From contig SIJG01000084.1 of the NCBI GenBank assembly GCA_023374025.1, positions 111,995-175,994 of the forward strand: a stretch of 64,000 nucleotides of DNA, read 5' to 3'. Positions 49,001 to 59,984 of this stretch are shown here, in pieces. Made by a program: the position numbers and the translations under genes. Numbering within the stretch: position 1 is the first letter of the stretch; each line of letters starts with the position of its first letter. Origin of the DNA: Heterodera schachtii. Taxonomy: Eukaryota; Nematoda; Chromadorea; Rhabditida; Heteroderidae. The notes below the pieces were generated by a model. That model searched no databases. It was not told where the DNA came from and was given only the letters and a program-made list of their open reading frames with translations.

Positions 49001-50812
49001 CTCGCCTTTTTTATTAAACTGGTATTGGAAATTTAATGCTTTTAAATTTCTCGCAATAGCTCTAAAGCGCTTAAAAGCGGTCTACAAAAATTCGTATAGA
49101 TTTTTCATGGTACCTTTATACAATATTTTATTCTTGCTTATTAAGTCAGTATTGGGCAAATAAAGCTTTTATTTTTCTCTCGAAAACTCTAATGCGCATA
49201 AAAGTAATCTTTAAAAGCTCATAAAAATTAGTCATGGCACCTCTATGTAATATTTTTTCTTCCACTTTTTATTAAAACTGGTATTGGATAATTAATGCTT
49301 TTATATTTCTCTATATATTTCTAATGCGCATAAAATAGTCTTTAAGAACTCGTAAAAATTAGTCATGGCACCTCTAGGTAATATTTTATTCTCCCCTTTT
49401 TATTAAAACTGGTATCGGATAATTAATGCTTTTATATTTCTCTATAATTCTAATGCGCATAAAATATTCTTTAAAAACTCGTAAAAATTAGTCATGGTAC
49501 CTCATGCAATATTTTATTCTCGCCTTTTTTATTAAACTGGTATTGGAAATTTAATGCTTTTAAATTTCTCGCAATAGCTCTAAAGCGCTTAAAAGCGGTC
49601 TACAAAAATTCGTATAGATTTTTCATGGTACCTTTATACAATATTTTATTCTTGCTTATTAAGTCAGTATTGGGCAAATAAAGCTTTTATTTTTCTCTCG
49701 AAATTCTAATGCGCATAAAAGTAATCTTTAAAAGCTCATAAAAATTAGTCATGGCACCTCTATGTAATATTTTTTCTTCCACTTTTTATTAAAACTGGTA
49801 TTGGATAATTAATGCTTTTATATTTCTCTATATATTTCTAATGCGCATAAAATATTCTTTAAAACTCGTAAAATTAGTCATGGCACCTCTATGTAATATT
49901 TTATTCTCCCCTTTTTTATTAAAACTGGTATCGGATAATTAATGCTTTTAATTTCTCGCCATAGCTCTAAAGCGCTTAAAAGCGGTCTACAAAAATTCGT
50001 ATAGATTTTTCATGGTACCTTTATACAATATTTATTCTTGCTTATTAAGTCAGTATTGGGCAAATAAAGCTTTTATTTTTCTCTCGAAAACTCTAATGCG
50101 CATAAAAGTAATCTTTAAAAGCTCATAAAAATTAGTCATGGCACCTCTATGTAATATTTTTTCTTCCACTTTTTATTAAAACTGGTATTGGATAATTAAT
50201 GCTTTTATATTTCTCTATATATTTCTAATGCGCATAAAATAGTCTTTAAGAACTCGTAAAAATTAGTCATGGCACCTCTAGGTAATATTTTATTCTCCCC
50301 TTTTTATTAAAACTGGTATCGGATAATTAATGCTTTTATATTTCTCTATATAACTCGAAAGCGCATAAAATAGTATTTAAAAACTCGAAAAAGTAGTCAT
50401 GGTACCTCATGCAATATTTTATTCTCGCCTTTTTTATTAAACGGATATTGAACAATTAATGCTTTTATATTTCTCTATATAATTCGAAAGCGCATAAAAG
50501 CGGTCTACAAAAATTCGTATAGATTTTTCATGGTACCTTTATACAATATTTTATTCTTGCTTATTAAGTCAGTATTGTGCAAATAAAGCTTTTATTTTTC
50601 TCTCGAAAACTCTAATGCGCATAAAAGTAATCTTTAAAAGCTCATAAAAATTAGTCATGGCACCTCTATGTAATATTTTTTCTTCCACTTTTTATCAAAA
50701 CTGGTATTGGATAATTAATGCTTTTATATTTCTCTATATAATTCTAATGCGCATAAAATATTCTTTAAGAACTCGTAAAAATTAGTCATGGCACCTCTAG
50801 GTAATATTTTAT
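34047..50812 (+). repeat. Satellite: 520-bp higher-order repeat of four ~130-bp monomers
   Basis: The anchor GTCAGTATTGGGCAAATAAA recurs about every 520 bp (34071, 34591, 35111, 35631, 36151 and on), about 32 times. Within each unit four related monomers of about 130 bp are marked by AATGCGCATAAAA, three times, and AAAGCGCTTAAAAG once (for example 34635, 34769, 34900, 35030). The copies are nearly identical. Around 37850-38340 the order of monomers is irregular. No coding content: the recurrent 75-residue ORF appears only where a monomer junction has a small deletion. Confidence 0.95.
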
Positions 50813-51515
50813 TAGAGTTTTCGAGAGAAAAATAAAAGCTTTATTTGCCCAATACTGACTTAATAAGCAAGAATAAAATATTGTATAAAGGTACCATAAA
50901 AAATCTATACGAATTTTTGTAGACCGCTTTTAAGCGCTTTAGAGCTATTGCGAGAAATTTAAAAGCATTAAATTTCCAATACCAGTTTAATAAAAAAGGC
51001 GAGAATAAAATATTGCATGAGGTACCATGACTAATTTTTACGAATTTTAAAGAATATTTTATGCGCATTAGAATTATACAGAGAAATATAAAAGCATTAA
51101 TTATCCGATACCAGTTTTAATAAAAAGTGGAAGTAAAAATATTACATAGAGGTGCCATGACTAATTTTTATGAGCTTTTAAAGATTACTTTTATGCGCAT
51201 TAGAGTTTTCGAGAGAAAAATAAAAGCTTTATTTGCCCAATACTGACTTAATAAGCAAGAATAAAATATTGTATAAAGGTATCATGAAAAATCTATAGAA
51301 TTTTTGTAGACCGCTTTTATGCGCTTTCGAATTATATAGAGAAATATAAAAGCATTAATTGTTCAATATCCGTTTAATAAAAAAGGCGAGAATAAAATAT
51401 TGCATGAGGTACCATGACTACTTTTTCGAGTTTTTAAATACTATTTTATGCGCTTTCGAGTTATATAGAGAAATATAAAAGCATTAATTATCCGATACCA
51501 GTTTTAATAAAAAGG
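50813..51515 (-). repeat. Inverted terminal part of the satellite
   Basis: From 50813 the monomers run in the reverse orientation (ATTAGAGTTTTCGAGAGAAA is the complement of the common monomer). About five monomers in this orientation end at about 51515, where the sequence passes into the next repeat through a shared GGGGAGAAAAGGGG. The switch makes a head-to-head junction. Confidence 0.9.
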
Positions 51516-52445
51516 GGAGAAAAGGGGCGTGGCCTAATCAGACGCGTACGCCATGATTATCGATTAGGTGAGAGAGTACACAAAAGAGAGAGAGGCAGGT
51601 CAGAGAAGCAGAGAAAAAGGGGCGTGGCGTAATCAGACGCGTACGCCATGATTATCGATTAGGTGAGAGAGTACACAAAAGAGAGAGTCAGGCCAGAGAA
51701 GCAGAGAAAAAGGGGCGTGGCCTAATCAGACGCGTACGCCGTGATTATCGATTAGGTTAGAGATTCCGGTACAAGGGATAGCAGAGAAGTAGAAGAGCAG
51801 AGACGCAGAGTGGCGTCCATTATTATCGATTGGCGAGAGAGTACGTCGCATAGAGAGGTTAGAGATACAGAGACAATAAGTGCAAAGAAGTAGATGGGAC
51901 AATGAAGCAGAAAAACTTCCAAAATTATCAATTGGCGAGAGAGTATGTCGCACAGAGAGGTTAGAGATGCAGAGACAATAAGTGCAAAGAAGTAGACGGG
52001 GGATTGAAGCAGAAAGACTTCCAAACTTATCGATTGGCGAGAGAGTACGTCGCACAGAGAGGTTAGAGATGGAGACACAATAAGTGCAGAGAAGTAGACG
52101 GGGCAGTGAAGCAGAAAGACTTCCAAAATTATCGATTGGCGAGAGAGTACGTCGCACAGAGAGGTTAGAGATGCAGAGACAATAAGTGCAAAGAAGTAAA
52201 CGGGGGATTGAAGCAGAAATACTTCCAAAATTATCGATTAGCGAAAGAGTACGTCGCACAGAGAGGTTAGAGATGGAGACACAATAAGTGCAGAGAACTA
52301 GTCGCGGCAGAGATGCAGTCTGGGTCCAAATTATAGATTAGCGAGAAAATACTTAGAGAGATGAGGCTATAGCTGCAGAGACAATGACTGCAGAGGAGCA
52401 GCAGAGGGCATAGATGCAGAAAGGCTCCCATTATTATCGATTAAC
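51516..52445. repeat. Two consecutive minisatellites (about 92 and 102 bp)
   Basis: 51516-51770: units of about 92 bp beginning GGGGCGTGGCCTAATCAGAC. 51775-52445: about six units of about 102 bp beginning ATTATCGATTGGCGAGAGAG. Both contain GATTATCGATTAGG-like words and may be related. Because 102 is a multiple of three, the minus strand stays open in two frames over five units (34-residue repeats such as RRTLSPIDNFGS). I regard these as by-products. Confidence 0.85.
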
Positions 52446-52729
52446 AACATATCTGACCGATGGATACAAATAATAATGAAAATAAATTTTTCAACATTTA
52501 TTTAAAAATGATGACTAAACTAGTAATTCTGATTTGCCAGAAAGTTCCAAAAGTTTCTAGAAGTTTCGAGAAGCATACAGATCGTATGTTCTAGAATGTT
52601 CTAGAAGGTTTTAACTTTATTAATCGGAAAAGGCCACGGTTTATTTATTGCGAGTTTTCGCCGGAATACCGTACCCATCGCGTGGGTTATGTCCATCCGT
52701 GCAGCGTTATCCTTTTTTTCTGGCATGTC
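52446..52729. other. Spacer between minisatellite and tRNA-like repeat
   Basis: Contains a cluster of TTCTAGAAGTTT-like palindromic words (52540-52610), similar to overlapping heat-shock-element half sites (GAANNTTC), but this may be simple sequence. No gene. Confidence 0.4.
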
Positions 52730-54155
52730 GTTTCGTGGCAGAGTGGTTGTGTGTTCGTTTGTGGCAGAGCGAAAGTTCGAGTTCGCTAGCCTGCGGCTTA
52801 TTTATTGCGATTTTTCGCAAGAGTACAGTATCCCTCGCAATATACGTCAGCATCTTTGCAGCATATAGTTGACAATTATCCTTTTTTCTGGCAAGTGGTT
52901 TCGTGGCAGAGTGGTAGTGTGTTGAGTTTGGTGGCAGAGCGAAAGTTCGAGTCCGCATGCCTGTGGCATATTTATTGCGATTTTTCACCGGACTACTGTA
53001 CCCCTCGCAGTGATGACGTCATCATCTTTGCAGCATATAGTTTAAATTTTTCCTTTTTCTGGCAAAATCGTCGCATGGCAGAGTGGTAGTCTGTTGAGTT
53101 TGGTGGCAGACCAAAGGCTCGCGTCCACTTGCCTGCGGCTATTTTATTGCGAATTTTCACTGGACTACCGTACCCAACGCAGTGATGATGTCTCCATCTT
53201 GGCAGCATATAGTGAACATTTATCCTTTTTCTGGCAAGGGTTCTCATGGCAGAGTGGTAGTGTGTTGGGTTTGGTGGCAGAGCAAATGTTCGAGTGTTCT
53301 TGCATGCGGCTAATTTATTGGAGTTTTACACTGGATTACCGTAACCTCGCAGTGATGAGGTCATAATCTTTGCAGCATATAGTGGACAATTATCCTTTTT
53401 CTGGCAAGTGCTCACGTGGCAGAGTGGTAGTGTGTTGGGTTTGGTGGCAGACCAAAAGTTCGAGTCCGCTAGCCTGCGGCTTATTATTGCGAATTTTCAC
53501 CGGACTACAGTATCCCTCGCAGTGGTGACGTCATCATCTTTGCAGCATATAGAGGACAATTATCCTTTTTCTGGCAAGTGGTCTCATGGCCGAGTGGTAG
53601 TGTGTTGGTTTTGGTGGCAGATCGAAAGTTCGAGCCCGCTAGCCTGCGGCTTATTATTGCGAATTTTCACCGGACTACAGTATCCCTCGCAGTGATGACG
53701 TCACAATCTTTGCAGCATATAGTAGACAATTATCCTTTTTCTGGCAAGTGGTCGCGTGGCAGAGTGGTAGTGTGTTGGGTTGGTGGCAGAGCAAAAGTTC
53801 GAGCCCGCTAGCCAGCGGCTCATTTATTGCAATTTTTCACCGGACTACCGTACCCCTCAGTGGTGACGTCATCATCTTTGCAGCATATAGTTGACAGTTA
53901 TCCTTTTTCTGGCAAGTGGTTTCGTGGCAGAGTGGTTGTGTGTTTGGTTGGTGGCAGAGCGAAAGTTCGAGCCCGCTTGGCTGCGGCATATTTATTGCAA
54001 ATTTTCACCGGACTACAGTACCCCTCGCAGTGATGACGTCATCATCTTTGCATCATATAGTTGACAATTATCCTTTTTCTGGCAAGTGCTCACGTGGCAG
54101 AGTGGTAGTGTGTTGGGTGGCAGAGCGAAAGTTCGAGTCCACTAGTCTGCGGCAG
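52640..54155 (+). repeat. tRNA-derived tandem repeat, nine copies of about 170 bp
   Basis: Each unit carries an A-box-like TGGCAGAGTGGTAGTG and, about 42 nt later, a B-box-like AGTTCGAGTCC, the spacing of a tRNA gene. The A-boxes start at 52736, 52904, 53076, 53247, 53417, 53587, 53757, 53925 and 54095. The T-arm and anticodon arm do not pair well, so these are not functional tRNA genes. Most units also hold GATGACGTCATCATC and CTTTGCAGCATATAG. The overlapping ORFs follow from the repeat and show no domain. Confidence 0.85.
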
Positions 54156-54617
54156 AATATTTCGAATAAAAAATTTAAAAAAATAAAAATTATTATTTAA
54201 AATAAAATAATAATAAATAATTTTCAGAAAAAATTTTACAAAAAAAAAGTCGCGCACCCCTTCAATAGGTTTGGGTTTGCAAAAAAAAGTCGCGCAATAG
54301 GTTTTGGTTTCGGTACTGAAAATTTTGGCGCTCAGATGGCCCGCGCTCAGCCGGCGGCGCTCACATGGCTGACGCTCAGTTGGCCGTGCACCCCTCTCAT
54401 AGGTATGGGATGCTACCGTAATCCGGACTTTTTGTAGACACTAACTACTACCCGGTGAAAAGTCGGCCCGTAACTACTTTTTTACTCAATTGTTTTGAAG
54501 AATGGAGCTCAAAAAACGCATCTGCGTTGAAATTTTTCAATTCTGATGACACTATCGGTCACTAGAAATCACTATTTTGGCGCTTCGTAACTAAAATAGT
54601 GAAAATTCACGGTCTAC
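54156..54617. other. Intergenic with short-unit arrays
   Basis: Contains GTCGCGCACCCCTTCAATAG and a similar copy, plus GCGCTCAGATGGCC-type units (54330-54390), probably one terminus of another hAT-like element. 54550-54610 carries ACTAAAATAGTG words like those of the element at 12623. Confidence 0.5.
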
Positions 54618-55386
54618 GTCAGTTGGGCCCTTATGATTAGGCCCCACACCAAGCCCGTAGCCAGAAAAATTTTTCGGGGGGGGGGGGGACCCGACCTGAA
54701 GACCTTTTTTTTTTTTTTTCACTAAAAATGATCCAATTTTGGCCGTTTTATGGCAAAAAACTAGTGCAAAATGGAGGTCCGGCGGTGCCGATAGGCGCCG
54801 CCGGGAAAATTTTCCAAATTTGAGTGCTATTTGTTACGAAAATTGCCTATAAAATTTCAAAATTTTCGTTTGGGGGGGAGGGGAATTCGAAAATTTTTTC
54901 CATTATTCGCTGGAGAATTTTTAAAAAATTTTCATTTCGGGGGGGGGGGGGGAATTCCCCCCCCCCTTCCCCCCCCTGGCTACGGGCCTGCCCCACACGT
55001 TTGGGCCCCAGCATGTTTTCCTAATATAACATTCTATAACTTTTTTCTTTGGCATCCAAATCTAACATTGTTGTTATCATTCGAAAGCTTAACATGTTTA
55101 GAAGCTTTTTCTAAACTATTGCTTCGCGATTAGATAATTACCAAAAAAGTTATACGTAAAAATATCGAAAAAGTCGAAATTTTTGAAGTTTTTTCTTAAT
55201 AAAATTTTTTCCAGGCTTGAAAATCTATCCGCTTTTTGTCAGGCTAATAGAGCATGATAAGAGCTTTCGAATGATACCATGTTTGTTGGATTTGGATGCC
55301 AACAAAAAATCTTACTTAGAAAAACATGCTGGGGCCCAAACGTGAGGGCCCAACCGTGGGGGCCCAATCGTGAGGGCCCAACTGAC
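54618..55386. mobile_element. Foldback element with GGGCCCAA-unit termini
   Basis: Ends GTCAGTTGGGCCCT and GGGCCCAACTGAC. Its interior (55010-55345) is the same imperfect inverted repeat as in 26738-27159. It is interrupted by the younger element at 54650-54990. The flanking 8-mers are only partly alike, so the target duplication is degraded. Confidence 0.75.
54642..54998. mobile_element. hAT-like MITE nested in the foldback element, TSD CCCCACAC
   Basis: Body 54650-54990 (341 bp), ends CAAGCCCGTAGCCAG and CTGGCTACGGGCCTG, flanked by CCCCACAC. Long G and C runs lie just inside the ends. The GC-rich hairpin core is at 54779-54805. Confidence 0.92.
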
Positions 55387-56309
55387 GGGTTCCGAAAATT
55401 CACTATTTTGGCGTTTTGTCACTATTTTGACATTTTTTTGGAAAATTTATTAACAAAAATAACGAAAAATACACCCTTAAGAAGCGACCTAAAATTTTTA
55501 AAATGCATCCCCTAAAAAAGATTTTCTAGAAAGTTCTCGCAAAATTTTTTTTCTTCACAAAATTTTTGGTTTAAAAAATGTCAATATTTGCTAAGAAAAA
55601 TTAGAGAGAAAATGTACCTCATTTGCAATTGCAATCAGTGAACAAAAATTATTTTTTGCTCAATTTTTGGCTAAAAATTATGTCACTATTCGCCACTATT
55701 TCGCACTTTTTGCCACTATTTTGTCACTATTTTGGCATTTTTACTCACTATTTTAGCCCGAAATGCAGTTTATCTGCTCTTCTTATTTGGGTGTTTTTGT
55801 ACATATTTCATACATTTTTTAGCATTTTTTATACATATTTATTTTATTTACACATTTCGCGATTTTTCTTTCATAAAAACAGAATCCCTCTTCTGCGTTA
55901 CACTTTCCCGCGTCTTTTCTGCGTCTTTGCCTTTTTTCGTGTGTCTGCTGTCTCTCGCCTTCTACAGTGAGAGACAGCAGTGAAGTCAGTGCGAGTCAGT
56001 CAGTACAGTGTCTGCACTAAATCTATACAGACGAAATACAAAAATTTCTTTAGAGGGTCTCAAATACCGGAAATACGGTGTATGTGTATTTATGTTTATT
56101 TGTCAAAATTTTGTTGAAAACCAATATTTGTTTTTTTTTTTTTTTTGCTACAAATTTCCTCCAAAATAATCAATAGTCCAGCAGAAGAACATAAAGTTTT
56201 TCTGATTTTGTGCCGTGGTTTTTATTTATTGCCAATTTGAATAATTTTTATTGCCAATAATTTTAGCGCATTTAAAAATAGGTAATTACGAATTTTTGAA
56301 TTGTTTATC
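55387..56309. other. Upstream flank of gene D; perfect hairpin at 55945-55980
   Basis: CACTATTTTGGCA-type units at 55400-55440 and 55680-55755 match the element at 12623-13213. At 55945-55980 there is a perfect 12-bp stem (CTGCTGTCTCTC with its complement) around a 12-nt loop. Nothing coding. The promoter of gene D should lie in the last few hundred bases. Confidence 0.5.
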
Positions 56310-58216
56310 ATGTCCAAACCGTTGGCTGAACGAATGAAGCATTTATTGAGCACGGGAGAGGACGCGGATGTTTATTTTTTGGTGGGCGACGGAGGCGCAA
56401 AAGAGGCGAGTTTAAAATTTAAAATTAATTTATAATTAATTATAAATTGTGGTCATTTTAGTGAACTTGGTCATTTTTTTGGATGGTTTTTAAATTTAAT
56501 CCTCTTAAGCTTTTGTCAGCCCATAAACTGATTATGAAGTCAGCTTCCGATGTTTTTGAGGCAATGTTCCGATTTGACGCCAAAAACAAGAAAAAGGAAT
56601 TCGGTAAAATTAACGAATAGCAATTGCAATAATTACTGGCTTAACTCCAATAATTCAATTTTCAATAGCCTCTGCTAATTACCATCTATTTTGAATAGCA
56701 TCTGCTAATTGTCCCGTGGAGATCCCCGATGTTGAAGCAGCAGCGTTCAAAGTGATGTTGAGCTTCATCTATACGGAAGAGCTGAATGAATTGAACGGAG
56801 ACAATGCATTGGCTGTGCTTTGCGCCGGTGGATTTGTTTTTTTGAAATTAAATTTATTAATTACCTATTTAATTTACTAATTAGCCAAAAAGTACAATAT
56901 CCCTCCTCTGGTCAACGCATCTTTGCAAATTCCCATCTCCGAATTGCCAAATGTTTTCGTGGCTTTAGCCCAGGCTCGCCTTTTTGAATTGGAGGTGATA
57001 AATACAAATTTATTTTAATTCTATTATATTTATTTATATATTTCAAAATTTTAGGACTTTGCTAATTGTTGTTTATCTTACATTGACAAAAATGCGGACG
57101 ATTTGATCAAATCGGAGGAATTTTTGCAAATTGACCAGAAAATGTTAAGCGAGATTTTTGGACGAGAAGAATTGCAAATCAGTGGAGAAATTTCAATTTG
57201 GAAAGCAGTAAATTACTTTAAAAATAAATTAATTTTAATTAATTTGATTATTTCACATTAATTTTAATTGTTTTTTTCGGCACTTCGTTGGGCCGATGAA
57301 AAATGCCGTTCAAATGGCTTTGAATGTTCAGCAGACAATCGCCGTCAAATGCTTGGCCCGGCACTTTTCAAAATTCGCTTTTCGCTATTCTTAGAAGATG
57401 AATTTTCGGCGAAAATTGGTAAAAAAATATTTTTTGGATTTTAATTTACAAAATTATTTTGATTAATTAATTTTATTATTTCATATAATCACTATTCTTT
57501 TCCATATTTACAGTTCCATCCGGCATTTTAACAACAGACGAAGTGACCGACGTGGAACAGTGCCATATCAATCCGAATTTTTGTTGGATTTCCGGTGGCT
57601 TACTGTACCCACAGCAATTTCCGAGCCATGGACGAGTTTGGACATTTGGAAAAATTGCGATGGATATTGAAAAAGTGTCGGAATTTGCGGGAACAAGGCT
57701 TGCGAATTATCGTAAAAGTGAAGCTGTGCACATAGGGGGAATCGCATGGAAAATGGTGGCACATATGAACACGAGTTATGAAGATATTGCTGACTTTGAG
57801 ATGTGCTTTTACCTTGAGTGCGATGCTTCAAAGAAAGGTGGTGGGACAAAACAATGCCAATTATTAGCAAAATTAATTTCTTTTTTAAGGTCGGAATTGG
57901 AGCTGCGAATGTTCGGCATACTTTCGAATTGTCTCGCAAAAATGTGATGGGCCGGAGAATGGCATTGAGACACATTTTAGCAACATTTTTGACACCTCAG
58001 ACTACCACTTTAATTATTGCATTACTTTTGCGGTTTGTGTCAATTGAACGTTTTACTTAATTGGCATAATTATGGTTAATTAAGAAATTGATGGACGAGG
58101 ACAATGGATTATGGGACAAAAGCGAGGACAAAGTGACGTTGGCCATTGATTTGATGGTGAAAGAAGCAAAAACGGAGAAACCAGAAGCATTTGAGGGATT
58201 GTTTGTGCTGATGTGA
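56310..58216 (+). CDS. Gene D: BTB-BACK-MATH protein
   Basis: Nine exons: 56310-56405, 56510-56603, 56699-56827, 56885-56994, 57055-57207, 57280-57418, 57514-57837, 57890-58032 and 58085-58216, 1320 nt, 439 residues. Start MSKPLAERMKHLLSTGEDAD, with no leader. BTB: VYFLVGDG, SASDVFEAMFRFD, about residues 1-110. BACK: FANCCLSYIDKN, ALRWADEKCRSNG, to about 240. MATH: IEKVSEFAGTR, GGIAWKMVAH, CFYLECD, NWSCECSAYFRIVSQK, LWDKSEDKVTLAIDLM, to the end. Such proteins are expected to link substrates to Cullin-3 ubiquitin ligases; the order BTB then MATH is the reverse of SPOP/MEL-26. The first intron has a GC donor (GAG then GCGAGT). The exon 6 acceptor reads TTTTTTCG with no AG, a feature shared with gene E. 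A partial duplicate of the exon 3 acceptor lies at 56662-56680. No frameshift, so it is the best candidate for an active member here. Confidence 0.85.
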
Positions 58217-59454
58217 ATTGAAATACATATTCTTAAATGTCTTTTCTTGCCAATTTTGGCACAATTTTTGTTTCAATTTAAAGAATTAAATTTTTTGAAA
58301 ATTTGAGTGCAATTTTTGTAACAAATTTGCACCAAAAAAGGCCCAGATTTTGTGATTTTGAGCCAATTTTTTGAGAAAAATTAGAGGTTTTTTGTAAACC
58401 GCCGAGGAAAAATTTTTTATGAATGAAATTAATTAAGAAAAAATTTCAAATTATTTTTTAAGTCCTATTTTCGTAAAAAATGAAATATTGTATAAAAACG
58501 AACTCATATAAAAATGAAGTCATATTTGATGAAATACCAAATATTACTCAATTTCGTAATTTCTTTTTTTTTAATTTTGTATGAAATTGATTAAATTTTT
58601 AAGGATTTTGTAAATTATTTAAATTCCCTTCACTTTTACGAAGTCGCCTCTGCATTATTTATCAACATTTTATCACAACAAATACGAAGCCCCCCCCCCC
58701 CCCTTTTCGGACTCTCATACCGTGGTGGTTGGCCACTTCACAAAAAGTGCAAAAATCAAAATCTTATTCTTCCTATGATTTTTTATCAATTTTTTTAACA
58801 TAATAAATTGATGTTTAAATACACATTCTAAAAGTGTTGTGTTTGTATTTCGAATAAAAGAGTATTAAAATTTAGCTTATACATATTAAATAAATCATTA
58901 GCCAGGATTACTTTGAACTTCATTTAATACATATTTTAATATTATTTACAAATGGACTAAAATATTAAAAGAGGAACTCAAATTTATAGAAAATGGAAAT
59001 ATTTATATGGAAAGGTATCCGCTTCAATTCAAGCTAAATTGGTTGGGTATAGGCCTATATAATTAAATTTTAACATGTTTATAATCAAAAAAATTGATAA
59101 AAAAATCATAGGAAAATCAGATTTTTACTTTTTGCACTTTTTTATGAAGTGACCTAGCACCCCCTCATACATACGAACCAGGGATGGGCTTTCGCGTTTC
59201 GCATTTTGGCGCGAAAAGCGAATATTACCAAAAAAGGAAGCCATTATTATTATTATTATTAAAATAGGCAATTTTGAATTAATTAATTGTCTTTTAAATT
59301 TTTACTCATTAAATATGAAACTTTTTATAACTGATTTTTGAATTTGGATTATGTATACAAAAAATTATTCACACCAATTTTCTTCATTTGTTTTTCGTAA
59401 TTAAAATTAACTAAATTTGCTAATTAATAGCAACTCTTTTATTCATCTTTTGCT
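58217..59454. other. Intergenic, partial transposon end
   Basis: A C run at about 58689-58703 and an isolated terminus CAGGGATGGGCTTTCGCG with GCGAAAA units at 59184-59225. GTGAAGTGGCC-like words near 58733 recur inverted near 59150. No gene. Confidence 0.45.
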
Positions 59455-59887
59455 CCAATGTTGGTACTTATGTAGTTTACCTGACAGATTTCACATACAT
59501 TTTCAAATGCCTATAAATGTTTTTTAGAAATTAATGAAAATAAGTTTTAAGGGGTTTTTGAGGTCGCTGATCACGAATACAGCACCCATTTCTGCCAATT
59601 TCGAACCCCTGACCCGAACTCGAACAAAAATAAAATTAGAAATCTGTAAGTATGATATCCTTATTATCTCTCGCCCATGAAGGTATTATTTGTACAGGAA
59701 AGCCTGTCAATTTTTTGACCCTCTATAGCTCATGTAGTGAACGGTAGCGCTGATCTGAGCCCGGATTCGTGATCAGCGACCTCAAAAACCCCTTAAAACT
59801 TATTTTCATTAATTTCTAAAACACATTTATAGGCATTTGAAATGTATGTGAAATCTGTCAGGTAAACTACATAAGTACCCCAATGTT
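59455..59887. mobile_element. hAT-like foldback MITE, TSD CCAATGTT
   Basis: Body 59463-59879 (417 bp). The ends GGTACTTATGTAGTTTACC and its complement continue as an inverted repeat of about 140 bp on each side, flanked by CCAATGTT. The centre holds TAGCTCATGTAGTG, which may be a tRNA-like remnant. Non-coding. Confidence 0.9.
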
Positions 59888-59984
59888 TTGTTGACAAATA
59901 ATAATAATTTGTTTTCCCCAATTTATTTGGATCAATTTTTTGCCCGGGGGCAAAGCGACAAAAAATGAGAGAAATTTGGGGCGG

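Noticed and set aside
43739..51068. Recurrent 75-residue ORF in the satellite
   Set aside because: It exists only in repeat units with a small deletion at one monomer junction, shows no domain, and the same region is closed in most units.
34047..51515. CRISPR-like array
   Set aside because: The whole 130/520-bp unit is repeated with no unique spacers, and the DNA is clearly eukaryotic.
51726..52259. 177-residue repetitive ORF on the minus strand
   Set aside because: It is a direct consequence of a 102-bp tandem unit without stops in two frames; no independent sign of coding.
52540..52610. Heat-shock elements in TTCTAGAAGTTTC words
   Set aside because: Short palindromic simple sequence with no gene next to it; not enough to claim a regulatory site.
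52648..54200. Series of 70-95-residue ORFs
   Set aside because: Generated by the 170-bp tRNA-like repeat; frames change from unit to unit.
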